From contig JANSYJ010000010.1 in NCBI GenBank assembly GCA_024742495.1, forward strand, positions 43,303-107,302: a stretch of DNA of 64,000 nt, given 5' to 3'. A program made the translations under genes and the position numbers. How positions within the stretch are numbered: position 1 is the stretch's first letter; every line of letters starts with the position of its first letter. Under the pieces are notes generated by a model, which saw only the letters and a list, made by a program, of their open reading frames with translations, was not told where the DNA came from and searched no databases. Of the stretch, positions 43,467 to 53,059 are shown one piece after another. This stretch comes from Bacteroidota bacterium. GTDB taxonomy: Bacteria; Bacteroidota; Bacteroidia; Flavobacteriales; Schleiferiaceae.

Positions 43467-46400
43467 ATGCCAGTCCTTAGCTCCGCCCAACGCAGCACTT
43501 TAGAAAAAACCATTATAGCCGCCCGCAAAACTTCTGAAGTGGGAGCGGCCAATGCGCTGAAAGCTCTTGCCGTACACGAGAGCGAGCCTTACTCACATAT
43601 GAGCCCCGAGCAGCGCAAGCTGCGCAACAGGCTCCGAAGCAAAGGGCGCTTGTTGGGCGATGTGCTGCAAAGCAACGGCAAGCAAAGCATCAACAAACTC
43701 TCTTACGAGTTGGCCTACGAGTATTGGCATAAAATGCTCTTTGCCGCCTTTTTGGAGGCCAACGTCTTACTGATGCACCCTGATGGCGTAGCCGTAAGTT
43801 TTGAGGATGTGGAGGAGCTGGCCCCCGAAGAAGATTTTGTGAATAAATGGGTAGCAGCCGCCCATTATGCCTCGGCTATGCTGCCCGCCATTTTTCGGGT
43901 GGATGACCCGCTGATGCAGGTAGAGTTTTCACTGGATGAACGTATCGCTTTGGAATCGCTGCTGGATGGATTGGACGATGCTATGTTTAAAGCCGATGAT
44001 GCCCTGGGTTGGGTGTACCAGTTTTGGCAAAGTGAGGCCAAGGAGCGCATCAACCAAAGCGGAGATAAAATTGACGGGGAAAAACTGCCTGCCGTTACTC
44101 AGCTCTTTACCGAGGATTATATGGTGCAGTTTCTCATTGATAACACCATTGGCGCCTGGTGGGTGAGTCGCAATCCTGGAGTGACTCCGCCCGTAGAATT
44201 TGAATACCTCCGAAAACTGGAAGATGGTAGCCCTGCTGCAGGAAATTTTGAAGGCTGGCCCGATAAAGCCGCAGAGCTGACCTGCATGGACCCCTCCATG
44301 GGCTCGGGGCATTTTGTGGTGGCACTTTACCGGGTATTGGTAAAGCTGCGCATGCAGGAAGAAGGCCTGGGCAAAGAAGAAGCTACCGACAAAGTAATTG
44401 CCGAAAACCTGCACGGCCTCGAAATTGACCCCCGCTGTACCCAAATTGCCGCCTTTAACCTGGCGCTTACCGCCTGGAAGTTTTGTGGGCGTTACAAGGA
44501 ATTGCCCGAAATGAACCTGGCTTGCAGTGGCATTGCTCCCAAAGGAAAAGAAGAAGATTGGGTAGGGCTGGTAAAAGGGATTACAAACGAGAATGATCAA
44601 TACCGCATGGAAAATGGTATGCGGGAATTGTTCAGACATTTCCAATTAGCTCCAGAACTAGGGAGTTTGCTAGATCCAAGTACTGTAAAAGCCGACATGC
44701 ATACAGCAAGCTTTGAAGATCTTAAGCCTGCACTGGTGAGAGCATTAGATAAAGAATTGGATGAAGATCAACAAGAACGTGGAGTTATGGCAGCGGGAAT
44801 TGCGAGCTCAGGGCGCTTTCTTTCTAGATCTTATACCTTACAAATTACGAATGTTCCTTACTTAACCGTTAGTAAGCATTCGGATGCACTACTTGAATTA
44901 GGTTCTTCAGAGTATCCTCGGGCGAAGCATGATTTAGCCACTATTTTTTTACAGAGGCTGATCAAATTAAGTGCTAAAGGTGGTTCTATATCTGTGGTAA
45001 TTCCTCAAAATTGGACTTTTCTGTCACGTTATGAATCTTTTAGGAGAGATTTGCTTATAAATTACACAATGCGATCTATCGTGAAGTTAGGCGCTCGAGC
45101 ATTCCAAACACCAATGTATGATTTTAATGTAATGCTCATGACCGTGAACAACAGCCGTACATCAAATCAATCTTTTTTAGCTCTTGATTTATCTGATGAA
45201 AATAATTTTCATCGGAAAATAGAGGCGTTGGGTGCTCGAGATGTAAAATATATCGACCAATCATTACAGGTATATAATCCAGATGCTAGGATAGTTTTAG
45301 AGAAACTCAAGAGAACGGAAGTGCTCTCTACTTATGCTGATTCAAGGTACGGTCTTCGCACCTCGGATACTAAAAGATTTGTCACATATTTTTGGGAAAT
45401 ATGGGAAAATCAAAGGCCGAGTTGGAGTTTCCATCAATCAACCCTTTCAGCGACAACCAACTATGGCGGTCGAGAAAACATGTTGTTTTGGCAAAAGGGA
45501 TGTGGATCGCTACAGGATTACGCTAACATAGGTCTAGCAAGTTTACAGGGCGGTGATGCTTGGGGAAACAAGGGAGTCGTAGTGAGCCTGATGGGGAAAC
45601 TTCCAGTTTCTCTCTATGAAGGCTCTTTTTTCGATAACAACTGTGCTGTCGTTTGGCCCGCAGAGGTGGAAAATCTTAGTGCTATCTGGGCTTATACATC
45701 TTCAGAAGAATTTAACGAGGAGGTGAGAAAACTGGATCAAGCTTTGAAAGTGACGAATGCTACTTTGTTAAAGATACCCTTTGATCTAGATTATTGGCAA
45801 GGTGTCGCAGATAAAAAATATCCCAACGGCCTTCCTAAGCCCTATAGCGATGATCCCACCCAATGGCTCTTCCATGGCAATCCAACAAAAACGGAAAATC
45901 CCTTACAAGTAGGCTTAGCCCGTCTTCTTGGCTACCGCTGGCCTGCCGAGACCGATGATGAAATGGAGTTGGCCGATGAGGCGCGACAGTTGATCGCAGC
46001 TATCAAAGCCTTTGATTATCTCAGTGATGACGATGGGATTGCGTGTATTCCTTCCGTAAATGGAGAAGCCTCCGCTGCCGAGCGTCTACGGGATTATGTG
46101 CAAAGGGTGTTTGGTGATCAATGGGATAATCAGACGCTGAGCCAACTGCTCAAGCAGGAAGGCGCCAAAGCCAATGATCTGGAAAAATGGCTGCGGGATG
46201 AGATTTTTATCCAGCACTGCAAGGTCTTCAACAACCGCCCTTTTATCTGGCACATCTGGGATGGGCGTAAAGATGGTTTTTCAGCTCTGGTCAATTACCA
46301 CCAGCTCAATAAAGAAAACCTGCAAAAACTCATCTACACCTACCTGGGCGATTGGATCAGACAATGTAAGCTGCGCCTCAAAAACGGCAAGAGCGGTGCG

Positions 46401-46784
46401 GATGGTCAACTGGCTGCCGCCAATGCCCTGCGTGAAAAACTGATCCTCATTCTGGAAGGCGAACCACCGTATGACATTTTCGTCCGCTGGAAACCCTTGG
46501 AAGAGCAGCCCATCGGTTGGGAACCGGATTTGAATGACGGAGTGCGGATGAACATCTATCCTTTTATGCAAGCCAAGGTGCTCCGCAAAAACCCACCTAG
46601 TATCAAATGGGGCAAAGACCGCGGTAAGAACCCCGCAGGTTCACACTGGGGCCCCGAGCGCCACAACCGCTATGAAGACCTGGCGAATGAGTACAAGCTG
46701 AAGGATGAAAACGGAAAGATCATTCCGCATTTGACGAATGAAGTAAAGAAAGAGGCGAGGGAAGTCAAAGAAAATTCTCAATAA
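43467..46784 (+). CDS. pglX: BREX adenine-specific methyltransferase PglX
   Basis: The 1105 residues have the class I methyltransferase fold. The SAM motif is MDPSMGSGHF (D275, GSG 279-281), and the catalytic motif IV is NVPY (462-465), a variant of NPPY. The region after it up to about residue 770 should contain the target recognition domain. PglX marks host DNA by N6-methyladenine at an asymmetric site so that BREX can tell self from phage. The middle third is markedly AT-richer than both ends (see finding). It starts 7 bases after brxC and is 15 bases before mcrB. Confidence 0.95.
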   Translation: MPVLSSAQRSTLEKTIIAARKTSEVGAANALKALAVHESEPYSHMSPEQRKLRNRLRSKGRLLGDVLQSNGKQSINKLSYELAYEYWHKMLFAAFLEANVLLMHPDGVAVSFEDVEELAPEEDFVNKWVAAAHYASAMLPAIFRVDDPLMQVEFSLDERIALESLLDGLDDAMFKADDALGWVYQFWQSEAKERINQSGDKIDGEKLPAVTQLFTEDYMVQFLIDNTIGAWWVSRNPGVTPPVEFEYLRKLEDGSPAAGNFEGWPDKAAELTCMDPSMGSGHFVVALYRVLVKLRMQEEGLGKEEATDKVIAENLHGLEIDPRCTQIAAFNLALTAWKFCGRYKELPEMNLACSGIAPKGKEEDWVGLVKGITNENDQYRMENGMRELFRHFQLAPELGSLLDPSTVKADMHTASFEDLKPALVRALDKELDEDQQERGVMAAGIASSGRFLSRSYTLQITNVPYLTVSKHSDALLELGSSEYPRAKHDLATIFLQRLIKLSAKGGSISVVIPQNWTFLSRYESFRRDLLINYTMRSIVKLGARAFQTPMYDFNVMLMTVNNSRTSNQSFLALDLSDENNFHRKIEALGARDVKYIDQSLQVYNPDARIVLEKLKRTEVLSTYADSRYGLRTSDTKRFVTYFWEIWENQRPSWSFHQSTLSATTNYGGRENMLFWQKGCGSLQDYANIGLASLQGGDAWGNKGVVVSLMGKLPVSLYEGSFFDNNCAVVWPAEVENLSAIWAYTSSEEFNEEVRKLDQALKVTNATLLKIPFDLDYWQGVADKKYPNGLPKPYSDDPTQWLFHGNPTKTENPLQVGLARLLGYRWPAETDDEMELADEARQLIAAIKAFDYLSDDDGIACIPSVNGEASAAERLRDYVQRVFGDQWDNQTLSQLLKQEGAKANDLEKWLRDEIFIQHCKVFNNRPFIWHIWDGRKDGFSALVNYHQLNKENLQKLIYTYLGDWIRQCKLRLKNGKSGADGQLAAANALREKLILILEGEPPYDIFVRWKPLEEQPIGWEPDLNDGVRMNIYPFMQAKVLRKNPPSIKWGKDRGKNPAGSHWGPERHNRYEDLANEYKLKDENGKIIPHLTNEVKKEAREVKENSQ

Positions 46785-46799
46785 ATAAACCACTTCTAA

Positions 46800-49466
46800 A
46801 TGAACCGAACCAAACTGGAGGAATTCAAAAGGCTGTACAAAGAATTCACTCAAACGGAATCTTATGAGGAACGACTTCAGCAGTATGCGATAACGCCCGT
46901 CTTTAGGGAAATCATTTCTGAAACATTAAAAAAAGGATCCTTGCAAAACCAGCACTTAACTGGACTGATCCAGATGTTCGCTGCGAAAGGCACCAGAAGA
47001 AATTTTGAAAAGTACCTGGACATAAATATTGATGATCAAAAAAAGAAAAGGAAGCTTTTAAAGAAAATTGTCGAGATTGATAAAAAAGGGTACACTGGAA
47101 CTGGATTGAGCGCAGTTACTGGTTTGACGCAGGAACACCTGGATCAGGTTAGGAACTTTCTTGAAGAAGCTTTTGAAGTCAATGAAGCTACGGAAGCGGT
47201 GAACCACTGCAAAGACTTTGAGGCCCTGAATATTCCGCAGGTAAAATCAGGTATTTATTCTCCATGGCTCTATTATATAAACCCCACTCTCTTTCCGATT
47301 CTAAATAACTCTCACAAGGAGTTTATGAAGTGGATGGGCATGAGTATGAACTATCCTAACACAATCCCAGAGTTTCATCAATTGCGGGAAGCTGCAGGAG
47401 AGGATAACCTAGGTGGCATAGATTTTTTCGCTCACAAATTCGAATCCGTTATAAATGGTGAACCAATGAAAAACAAACAACTAAACCTTAATGGCAGACC
47501 ACTTTACAAGATATCGCATGGTACTTTTAGGAAAACAACTAAATATCGTAAGAATGATCTTCTGGGTGAATTTGAAAGAAGAAATTGGATCTGTATGCAT
47601 GGGGGAACTGGAAGAAATCAGGGAGTGACATTCCAAGACGACTTAAAAATTGGAGACTACGTCTATGTCTGTGACGGTGGGGATAACTTGGGGCCAATTG
47701 GCAAAATTAAAACTGATGCAGAACCTCTACCCAGCGAAATAGACGAATTAGTAGATGGTAAAGGAGGGTGGTACTACCGCGAAATTGAAAAAGTGGCTGA
47801 TCCTACAGACCCCAGTACCAGGGATCTGAAGGATACAAAATACTGGTTCATGCCAAGTGGTTATAGTACGTTGTATGAAGTTGGAGATGAAGATTTAGAC
47901 TTCCTTAACAAAAAGATGTTTATACCGAAGTATGGTATAGAGGTATTAGGAGGTGGAAACAGCCCAAAGGTTGCGGCCAATCAAGAGAAAGCTAAAAGTG
48001 AAAATCAAAATATTACAAACCGCTCTAATATGAACTTAAACAACATTTTATTTGGCCCTCCGGGAACAGGGAAAACCTTTTCTACAGTAAACTTGGCGCT
48101 GAAGACCTTGAATGTAGATACTGAAAATGTTGAGCGAGTACACTTGAAAGAAAATTTTTCTCAGCTTCAAAAGGAGGGCAGGATTTTCTTTACCACATTC
48201 CATCAAAATTTTGCCTACGAGGATTTTATCGAAGGAATTAAGCCAGTTGAGCCACAAGAGGAGGATGAGTATCTGAAGTATGAAATTGAAGACGGCCTAT
48301 TCAAACAAGCTTGTATTGAAGCTACCTATAGTTTTATTACCGCCAATAATGAGCAGGACGAGGAAATTGAAGAATTGGAAGATTTTAATGCGCTGTATGA
48401 TCAGCTTTATGACAGAATTGACGAGGCGGGTGAAGAAGAACTTGCAACTAAGAGTGGGGGAACCGTGACTGTCACCGTTTCTTCCAGAGGTAACTTTACG
48501 GTAAAGCATGAGGGAAAGGAGCGTGGATATACGGTCTCTAGAGATAGGTTGTCTAACCTTTACGAGCGTTATCCAAACCCTGACGAAATAGACGGCATAC
48601 AAAATTCATTTAGGAAAATTATCGGAGGTTGCAATTCAACTGCGTTTTGGAGCGTATTGAACGCTGTAGCGGAATTAAGAGAACAAGATCCAGCAAATAG
48701 GAACACGAGACCTGGTGATGACACCGAGCTGACCTATGAGGACAAGCGGAAGCTGGTAACGAAATATTGGGAGAAGCGGGAGATTAAAGAGGTGACCAAT
48801 GACAAGTCAGATGCCTATGTCTTCATCATTGATGAAATAAACCGAGGTAATGTTTCCCAAATCTTTGGGGAACTGATCACCCTACTGGAGGATGATAAAC
48901 GCCTTGGAAAACTGGAAACCATTTACGCAGACTTGCCCTATTCGAAAAAAGCTTTTGCGGTTCCTCCCAATCTGTATGTCATTGGCACTATGAATACCGC
49001 AGATCGAAGCGTTGAGGCATTGGACACTGCGCTGAGAAGAAGGTTTGCTTTTGATCCTATGTGGCCTGATGTCTCTCAGCTTGAAAGAACAATTACCGAA
49101 GATGGAATTGAACTTAAGAAATTGTTGAATAGCATTAACATTCGTTTAGAAGTTCTCAAGGACCGTGATCACATGATTGGTCATGCTTGGTTTTGGAATG
49201 TGAGTAGCGTAGAAGGTCTGAGGGCAGTTTTTGCAAACAAAATCCTTCCTTTACTGCAAGAGTTCTTCTACAACGACTACCAAAAGCTTGGCTTAGTGCT
49301 AGGCGATGCATTCTTCCATAAACACAAAAACGTGCATGCTGGCATCTTTGCCCGTTTTGAAGATGCGAATGGTTTGGCGGATCAATACGATCAGGCTAGG
49401 ATTTACGAACTTAAGGATCCAGAAGATCTTCAAATTGAGGATTTTCAGTCACTTTACCAAGCTTAG
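46800..49466 (+). CDS. mcrB: McrB-like AAA+ GTPase with N-terminal EVE-like domain
   Basis: The 888-residue protein has an N-terminal helical region (1-220), a PUA/EVE-like module (about 240-370; RNWICMHGGTGRN, IGDYVYVCDGG), and a C-terminal McrB AAA+ domain: GPPGTGKT (419-426), FIIDEINRGN (D678) and MNTADRS (731-737), the McrB GTPase signature. EVE-type domains in McrB homologues bind modified bases. With McrC it forms a type IV restriction enzyme that cuts modified DNA. It lies inside the BREX operon. Confidence 0.9.
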   Translation: MNRTKLEEFKRLYKEFTQTESYEERLQQYAITPVFREIISETLKKGSLQNQHLTGLIQMFAAKGTRRNFEKYLDINIDDQKKKRKLLKKIVEIDKKGYTGTGLSAVTGLTQEHLDQVRNFLEEAFEVNEATEAVNHCKDFEALNIPQVKSGIYSPWLYYINPTLFPILNNSHKEFMKWMGMSMNYPNTIPEFHQLREAAGEDNLGGIDFFAHKFESVINGEPMKNKQLNLNGRPLYKISHGTFRKTTKYRKNDLLGEFERRNWICMHGGTGRNQGVTFQDDLKIGDYVYVCDGGDNLGPIGKIKTDAEPLPSEIDELVDGKGGWYYREIEKVADPTDPSTRDLKDTKYWFMPSGYSTLYEVGDEDLDFLNKKMFIPKYGIEVLGGGNSPKVAANQEKAKSENQNITNRSNMNLNNILFGPPGTGKTFSTVNLALKTLNVDTENVERVHLKENFSQLQKEGRIFFTTFHQNFAYEDFIEGIKPVEPQEEDEYLKYEIEDGLFKQACIEATYSFITANNEQDEEIEELEDFNALYDQLYDRIDEAGEEELATKSGGTVTVTVSSRGNFTVKHEGKERGYTVSRDRLSNLYERYPNPDEIDGIQNSFRKIIGGCNSTAFWSVLNAVAELREQDPANRNTRPGDDTELTYEDKRKLVTKYWEKREIKEVTNDKSDAYVFIIDEINRGNVSQIFGELITLLEDDKRLGKLETIYADLPYSKKAFAVPPNLYVIGTMNTADRSVEALDTALRRRFAFDPMWPDVSQLERTITEDGIELKKLLNSINIRLEVLKDRDHMIGHAWFWNVSSVEGLRAVFANKILPLLQEFFYNDYQKLGLVLGDAFFHKHKNVHAGIFARFEDANGLADQYDQARIYELKDPEDLQIEDFQSLYQA

Positions 49467-49471
49467 TACAA

Positions 49472-50749
49472 TTGATTCATCAAAGTAAACCCATACAGGT
49501 ATTTGAACATGAACTGCTACGGATCAATGAGGAGATTGGGTTTACCCAAAGGCATTGGAAAAGCCTAGGCTGGTACAACGAAAAACATGGTGGTGATTTT
49601 TTCACCCTAACTCCAAATGGTGTTAAGTTCAAGGAATATGTCGGAGTGTTGCAGGTTGACAACCTAACCATTGAGGTGCTCCCGAAAATAAGCCGACAAG
49701 CACCCAAAGGTGAGGAGGCAAAGTGGCAAAAGGTTCTGATCGATATGCTTCGAGAGTGTGAATGGATGCGGGTTCATTCTCATGACAAAGCCTCTCTTCG
49801 TTTCAAGCCCCATAGCATCTTAGAGGCTTATTTAGAGATTTTTCTGAATGAGTGTGAACTGATACATAGAGCGGGCTTGCTGAAGCAATATCGAGCTGTG
49901 GAGCGGAACACCACCGCATTGAAAGGACAGTTGCAGTTTCAGAAGAATATTCAGCAGAACGTTGTCCACAAGGAACGATTTTACACTCGCTTTCAGGTGT
50001 ATGATACAGAGCACCTTCTAAATCAACTACTGGTAAAGGCTTTAAAAGTAATTCCGCAAATAAGCAGTAGTCCGGCTTTAAAAGATCGAGTGTATTCACT
50101 TTTGTTGAATTATCCAGATCTTCCAGATATAGCTGTTAACCAGCAGACCTTTGACAAAATAGTCTTCAGCCGCAAAACCAATCGATATAAGAGCGCCATT
50201 GAGATAGCAGCGATGCTGCTTTTAAATTTCAGGCCTGACGTAAGTAGTGGTCAAAATCATGTCTTGGCTATTCTTTTTAACATGAATGACCTATGGGAAG
50301 AATACCTTTTTCGACAAATTAGGAAACACAGGCTCGAAACATGGAAGGTGCAGCCACAAAGAAAAAAAGTCTTTTGGCAATTAACGGGCTCCCGATCTAA
50401 AAAAAGAGTAATTCCAGATATTGTAGTGCATTGTACAGATAGGAGGAAGACGATTATTATTGATACTAAGTGGAAGCTCCCCCAAAAGAACTTGCCCTCT
50501 GATGCCGACCTAAAGCAGATGTTTGTCTATAACGAGTTGTGGAAAAGTGAATGCGCTATCTTGTTATATCCACAGGAGGCATTTGTTACCGAGCCTTCCT
50601 ATGATCCAGGTAATTACTTTAAGGATAAGGTAAAAATACATGCTTGTGGATTAATGAAAACTTCTATTCTTCGTAAGGAAGGAGATAGCCTTGATCGCGA
50701 GGCAGGAAAGAAGGTTGTAAAATTTGTAGAAGAGAGAATATTTGCATGA
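49472..50749 (+). CDS. mcrC: McrC-like nuclease subunit
   Basis: The 425 residues match McrC: N-terminal beta-rich domain (FEHELLRINEEIGFT, YVGVLQVDNLTIEVLPK) that stimulates McrB, then a PD-(D/E)XK nuclease with VIPDIVV, IIIDTKWK and LKQMFVYNEL. It starts at TTG five bases after mcrB, and its last four bases overlap the start of pglZ (ATGA), so it is translated together with BREX genes. It supplies the cutting activity of the McrBC complex. Confidence 0.9.
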   Translation: MIHQSKPIQVFEHELLRINEEIGFTQRHWKSLGWYNEKHGGDFFTLTPNGVKFKEYVGVLQVDNLTIEVLPKISRQAPKGEEAKWQKVLIDMLRECEWMRVHSHDKASLRFKPHSILEAYLEIFLNECELIHRAGLLKQYRAVERNTTALKGQLQFQKNIQQNVVHKERFYTRFQVYDTEHLLNQLLVKALKVIPQISSSPALKDRVYSLLLNYPDLPDIAVNQQTFDKIVFSRKTNRYKSAIEIAAMLLLNFRPDVSSGQNHVLAILFNMNDLWEEYLFRQIRKHRLETWKVQPQRKKVFWQLTGSRSKKRVIPDIVVHCTDRRKTIIIDTKWKLPQKNLPSDADLKQMFVYNELWKSECAILLYPQEAFVTEPSYDPGNYFKDKVKIHACGLMKTSILRKEGDSLDREAGKKVVKFVEERIFA

Positions 50750-53049
50750 AAGAAAGCGTAGCGGACAGGTTGGTAAAGAGCCTTAGAAAGGCCGGGGAGC
50801 ATAATAGCCAAATCATGGTGCCTCCGAAGGTGATCCTTTGGCCTGATCCAGAAAAGCAGTGGGAAAGCATCATTGATCAACTACAGACCAAGCTACCGCA
50901 ACTGATGGTTTTTGGCGAATATGCACCTGAGCAAAAAAAAGGGCCTGCCATTTGGCTCAAGTGCATGATCGACCGCAAGCTTCCTGAGGCTGATTGGAGC
51001 TCCGATGTGATCCCGATCATCTACCTTCCTAGGATTTCAAAAAGGGATTTTCGCAACGCGGCAGCGGCAGAATTACAACTGCAGCCATTAATTGAATATC
51101 AGTACACGGGAAACCTTTGGCTCCATGAGAACGGTAAGGAGTGGACCGTGGCTGCATTTATTCAAAACCAACAGGGATTGGGAGTTCAGGTAGAACAGGA
51201 CACCACGACAAAGGAAACCCTTATCTCCTCCCTGCCGAGGATGTTTAATGACAGGGAGACTTTTCTGAACCGAAAGCTTATCGATGCCGACTTTCTCCTG
51301 AACAACCAATATCCCAATGCGGGGGCCGATATCCTGAAGTGGATGGAATATGGAGATGCATTTTTCAGCCAGCTGTCTTCAGATAAAAAGCAGGCATTTA
51401 AAACCATATGTCATACCAACTACAACTTTGAACCTGATCCGAGCAACATAAAGGAAATAGCCTTAAAGCTTGGAACACGGAACAGCGCCTGGGAACGGGT
51501 TTGGGAGTATTTTAGTCATGCTCCTGGTAAGTATCCTAAAATTCAAGAATACTTGCGTCTGGCCAAGCCCGATGATCTGGGCAAAGGAATGTTTGCTGCC
51601 CCTAAGGATAGCTGGCCTCAATTTAATGAAGAAGCAGAGGAAGGCCTCAGGAAAAGTCTTTTGCAAATTGATGATGAGAAACTCAATGAGGTTCCGCACA
51701 AACTAAAGCAAATTTGCAAAGATCATACCTGGCGCGAACACTCGGTATGGGCTGAGTTAGGTCAAGCCCCACTTCTTAAGGCTTTAGAACCGCTTCAAAT
51801 GATGGCCGAAATATGTCTGGAACCTTACCCCTCCGACTCACTGAATTCGATATTGGAGTATTATTCAACAAAAGGCTTTCAGGCTGATTTGAATATGAGA
51901 GAGGCTTTGTCTTCGGTTGAGGCTGCAGCAGATATTGAAGCCGTGACTAAATGTATTCGCTACGTTTACAAGCCTTGGTTGGAGAAATTGACGGAAAAGT
52001 TTCAAAGTGTATTTTCAGAAAGGAAGGAAAACAAGCCCACAGCCTTTGATGGCGAGGTAATCCTTTTTGTAGATGCTTTGCGCTTTGACGTAGCAAAGGA
52101 GCTCAAGAATCTTCTGGAAAAAGCAGCATACGAGGTAGACTTAGAATCAGCTATAACAGCAATTCCAACGCTTACTCCTACTGCGAAAGTCTTTAGCTCA
52201 CCCATTGCCAAAATGGTAGATAAAGATAGCAGTATCATTGAATTCAGACCGAGTATCCAGGGAAAGGACCTTAGTACAGACAGGTTCAGGAAAGCTTTGT
52301 CTGAAACTGGCTATGAGTACGCAAAACAAACCAAAGATCTCGTAAAAGGTAAAAAGTACTGGTTGGAAATTGGCACGATAGATACCAAAGGACATGATGA
52401 GCAAGCTGGAATGGTCAAGCGAATTCCTGAAATGCTTCGGGAGGTTATCGATGTTCTAAAGCAAGTTAAAGAGTCAGGCGTTGAAAGGGTGAGCATAGTA
52501 ACGGATCACGGCTGGCTGCTATTGCCAGGTGGCTTGCCCAAAGCCAAAATCACAAAAGACCTCACGGAAACACGTTGGGGACGCTGTGCACAGATTAAGG
52601 AAGGTGCTTCGGTAGAGCTTCCTCATTTTTCATGGACTTGGAACCCTGGTACTTTTATCGCCTATGCACCTGGAATTAGCTTTTTTAAAGCCAATGTGGA
52701 ATACGCTCATGGAGGCATTAGTCCACAAGAGTGTGTAGTGCCGCGCATGAATGTAAAGTTTAAAACGGAAGATAAACTAGAAGGGAAAGTGAATTCTGTA
52801 AGCTGGAACCAACTCATCTGCCATGTAGAGTTGAGCTCTGCAGCCGATGGTTTTGTGGTGGATATCCGTACCCGAACAAATGATGCTGACTCCTCAATTG
52901 TCCTTAGCAAACCGGAAAGGCGCTTGGTTAAAGAAAATAAAGCCAGAGTTATGGTTGATGACAGCAGGCAAGGTGATGCTGCACATGTAGTACTTTTAAA
53001 TGCAGAAGGGATTATCTTAGATAGTAAACTCACCACGGTGGGTGGTTAA
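50746..53049 (+). CDS. pglZ: BREX protein PglZ, alkaline phosphatase superfamily
   Basis: The 767 residues carry the PglZ domain: LFVDALRFDVAKEL (D443, metal-binding) and VTDHGWLLLPGGLPK (D587, H588), in a long mostly helical protein. PglZ is required for all BREX types and has metal-dependent phosphodiesterase activity in studied members. It overlaps mcrC by four bases. Size is near the typical 750-850. Confidence 0.94.
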   Translation: MKESVADRLVKSLRKAGEHNSQIMVPPKVILWPDPEKQWESIIDQLQTKLPQLMVFGEYAPEQKKGPAIWLKCMIDRKLPEADWSSDVIPIIYLPRISKRDFRNAAAAELQLQPLIEYQYTGNLWLHENGKEWTVAAFIQNQQGLGVQVEQDTTTKETLISSLPRMFNDRETFLNRKLIDADFLLNNQYPNAGADILKWMEYGDAFFSQLSSDKKQAFKTICHTNYNFEPDPSNIKEIALKLGTRNSAWERVWEYFSHAPGKYPKIQEYLRLAKPDDLGKGMFAAPKDSWPQFNEEAEEGLRKSLLQIDDEKLNEVPHKLKQICKDHTWREHSVWAELGQAPLLKALEPLQMMAEICLEPYPSDSLNSILEYYSTKGFQADLNMREALSSVEAAADIEAVTKCIRYVYKPWLEKLTEKFQSVFSERKENKPTAFDGEVILFVDALRFDVAKELKNLLEKAAYEVDLESAITAIPTLTPTAKVFSSPIAKMVDKDSSIIEFRPSIQGKDLSTDRFRKALSETGYEYAKQTKDLVKGKKYWLEIGTIDTKGHDEQAGMVKRIPEMLREVIDVLKQVKESGVERVSIVTDHGWLLLPGGLPKAKITKDLTETRWGRCAQIKEGASVELPHFSWTWNPGTFIAYAPGISFFKANVEYAHGGISPQECVVPRMNVKFKTEDKLEGKVNSVSWNQLICHVELSSAADGFVVDIRTRTNDADSSIVLSKPERRLVKENKARVMVDDSRQGDAAHVVLLNAEGIILDSKLTTVGG

Positions 53050-53059
53050 AGTGTAAAGC

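Noticed and set aside
43929..44645. 238-residue minus-strand open frame inside pglX
   Set aside because: It lies opposite the conserved methyltransferase motifs and has no domain or start context; it is a shadow of the GC-richer strand.
44850..44861. NVPY in place of NPPY in PglX as a sign of a dead methyltransferase
   Set aside because: Variants of motif IV with one Pro replaced occur in active amino-methyltransferases, and the SAM-binding motif is intact.
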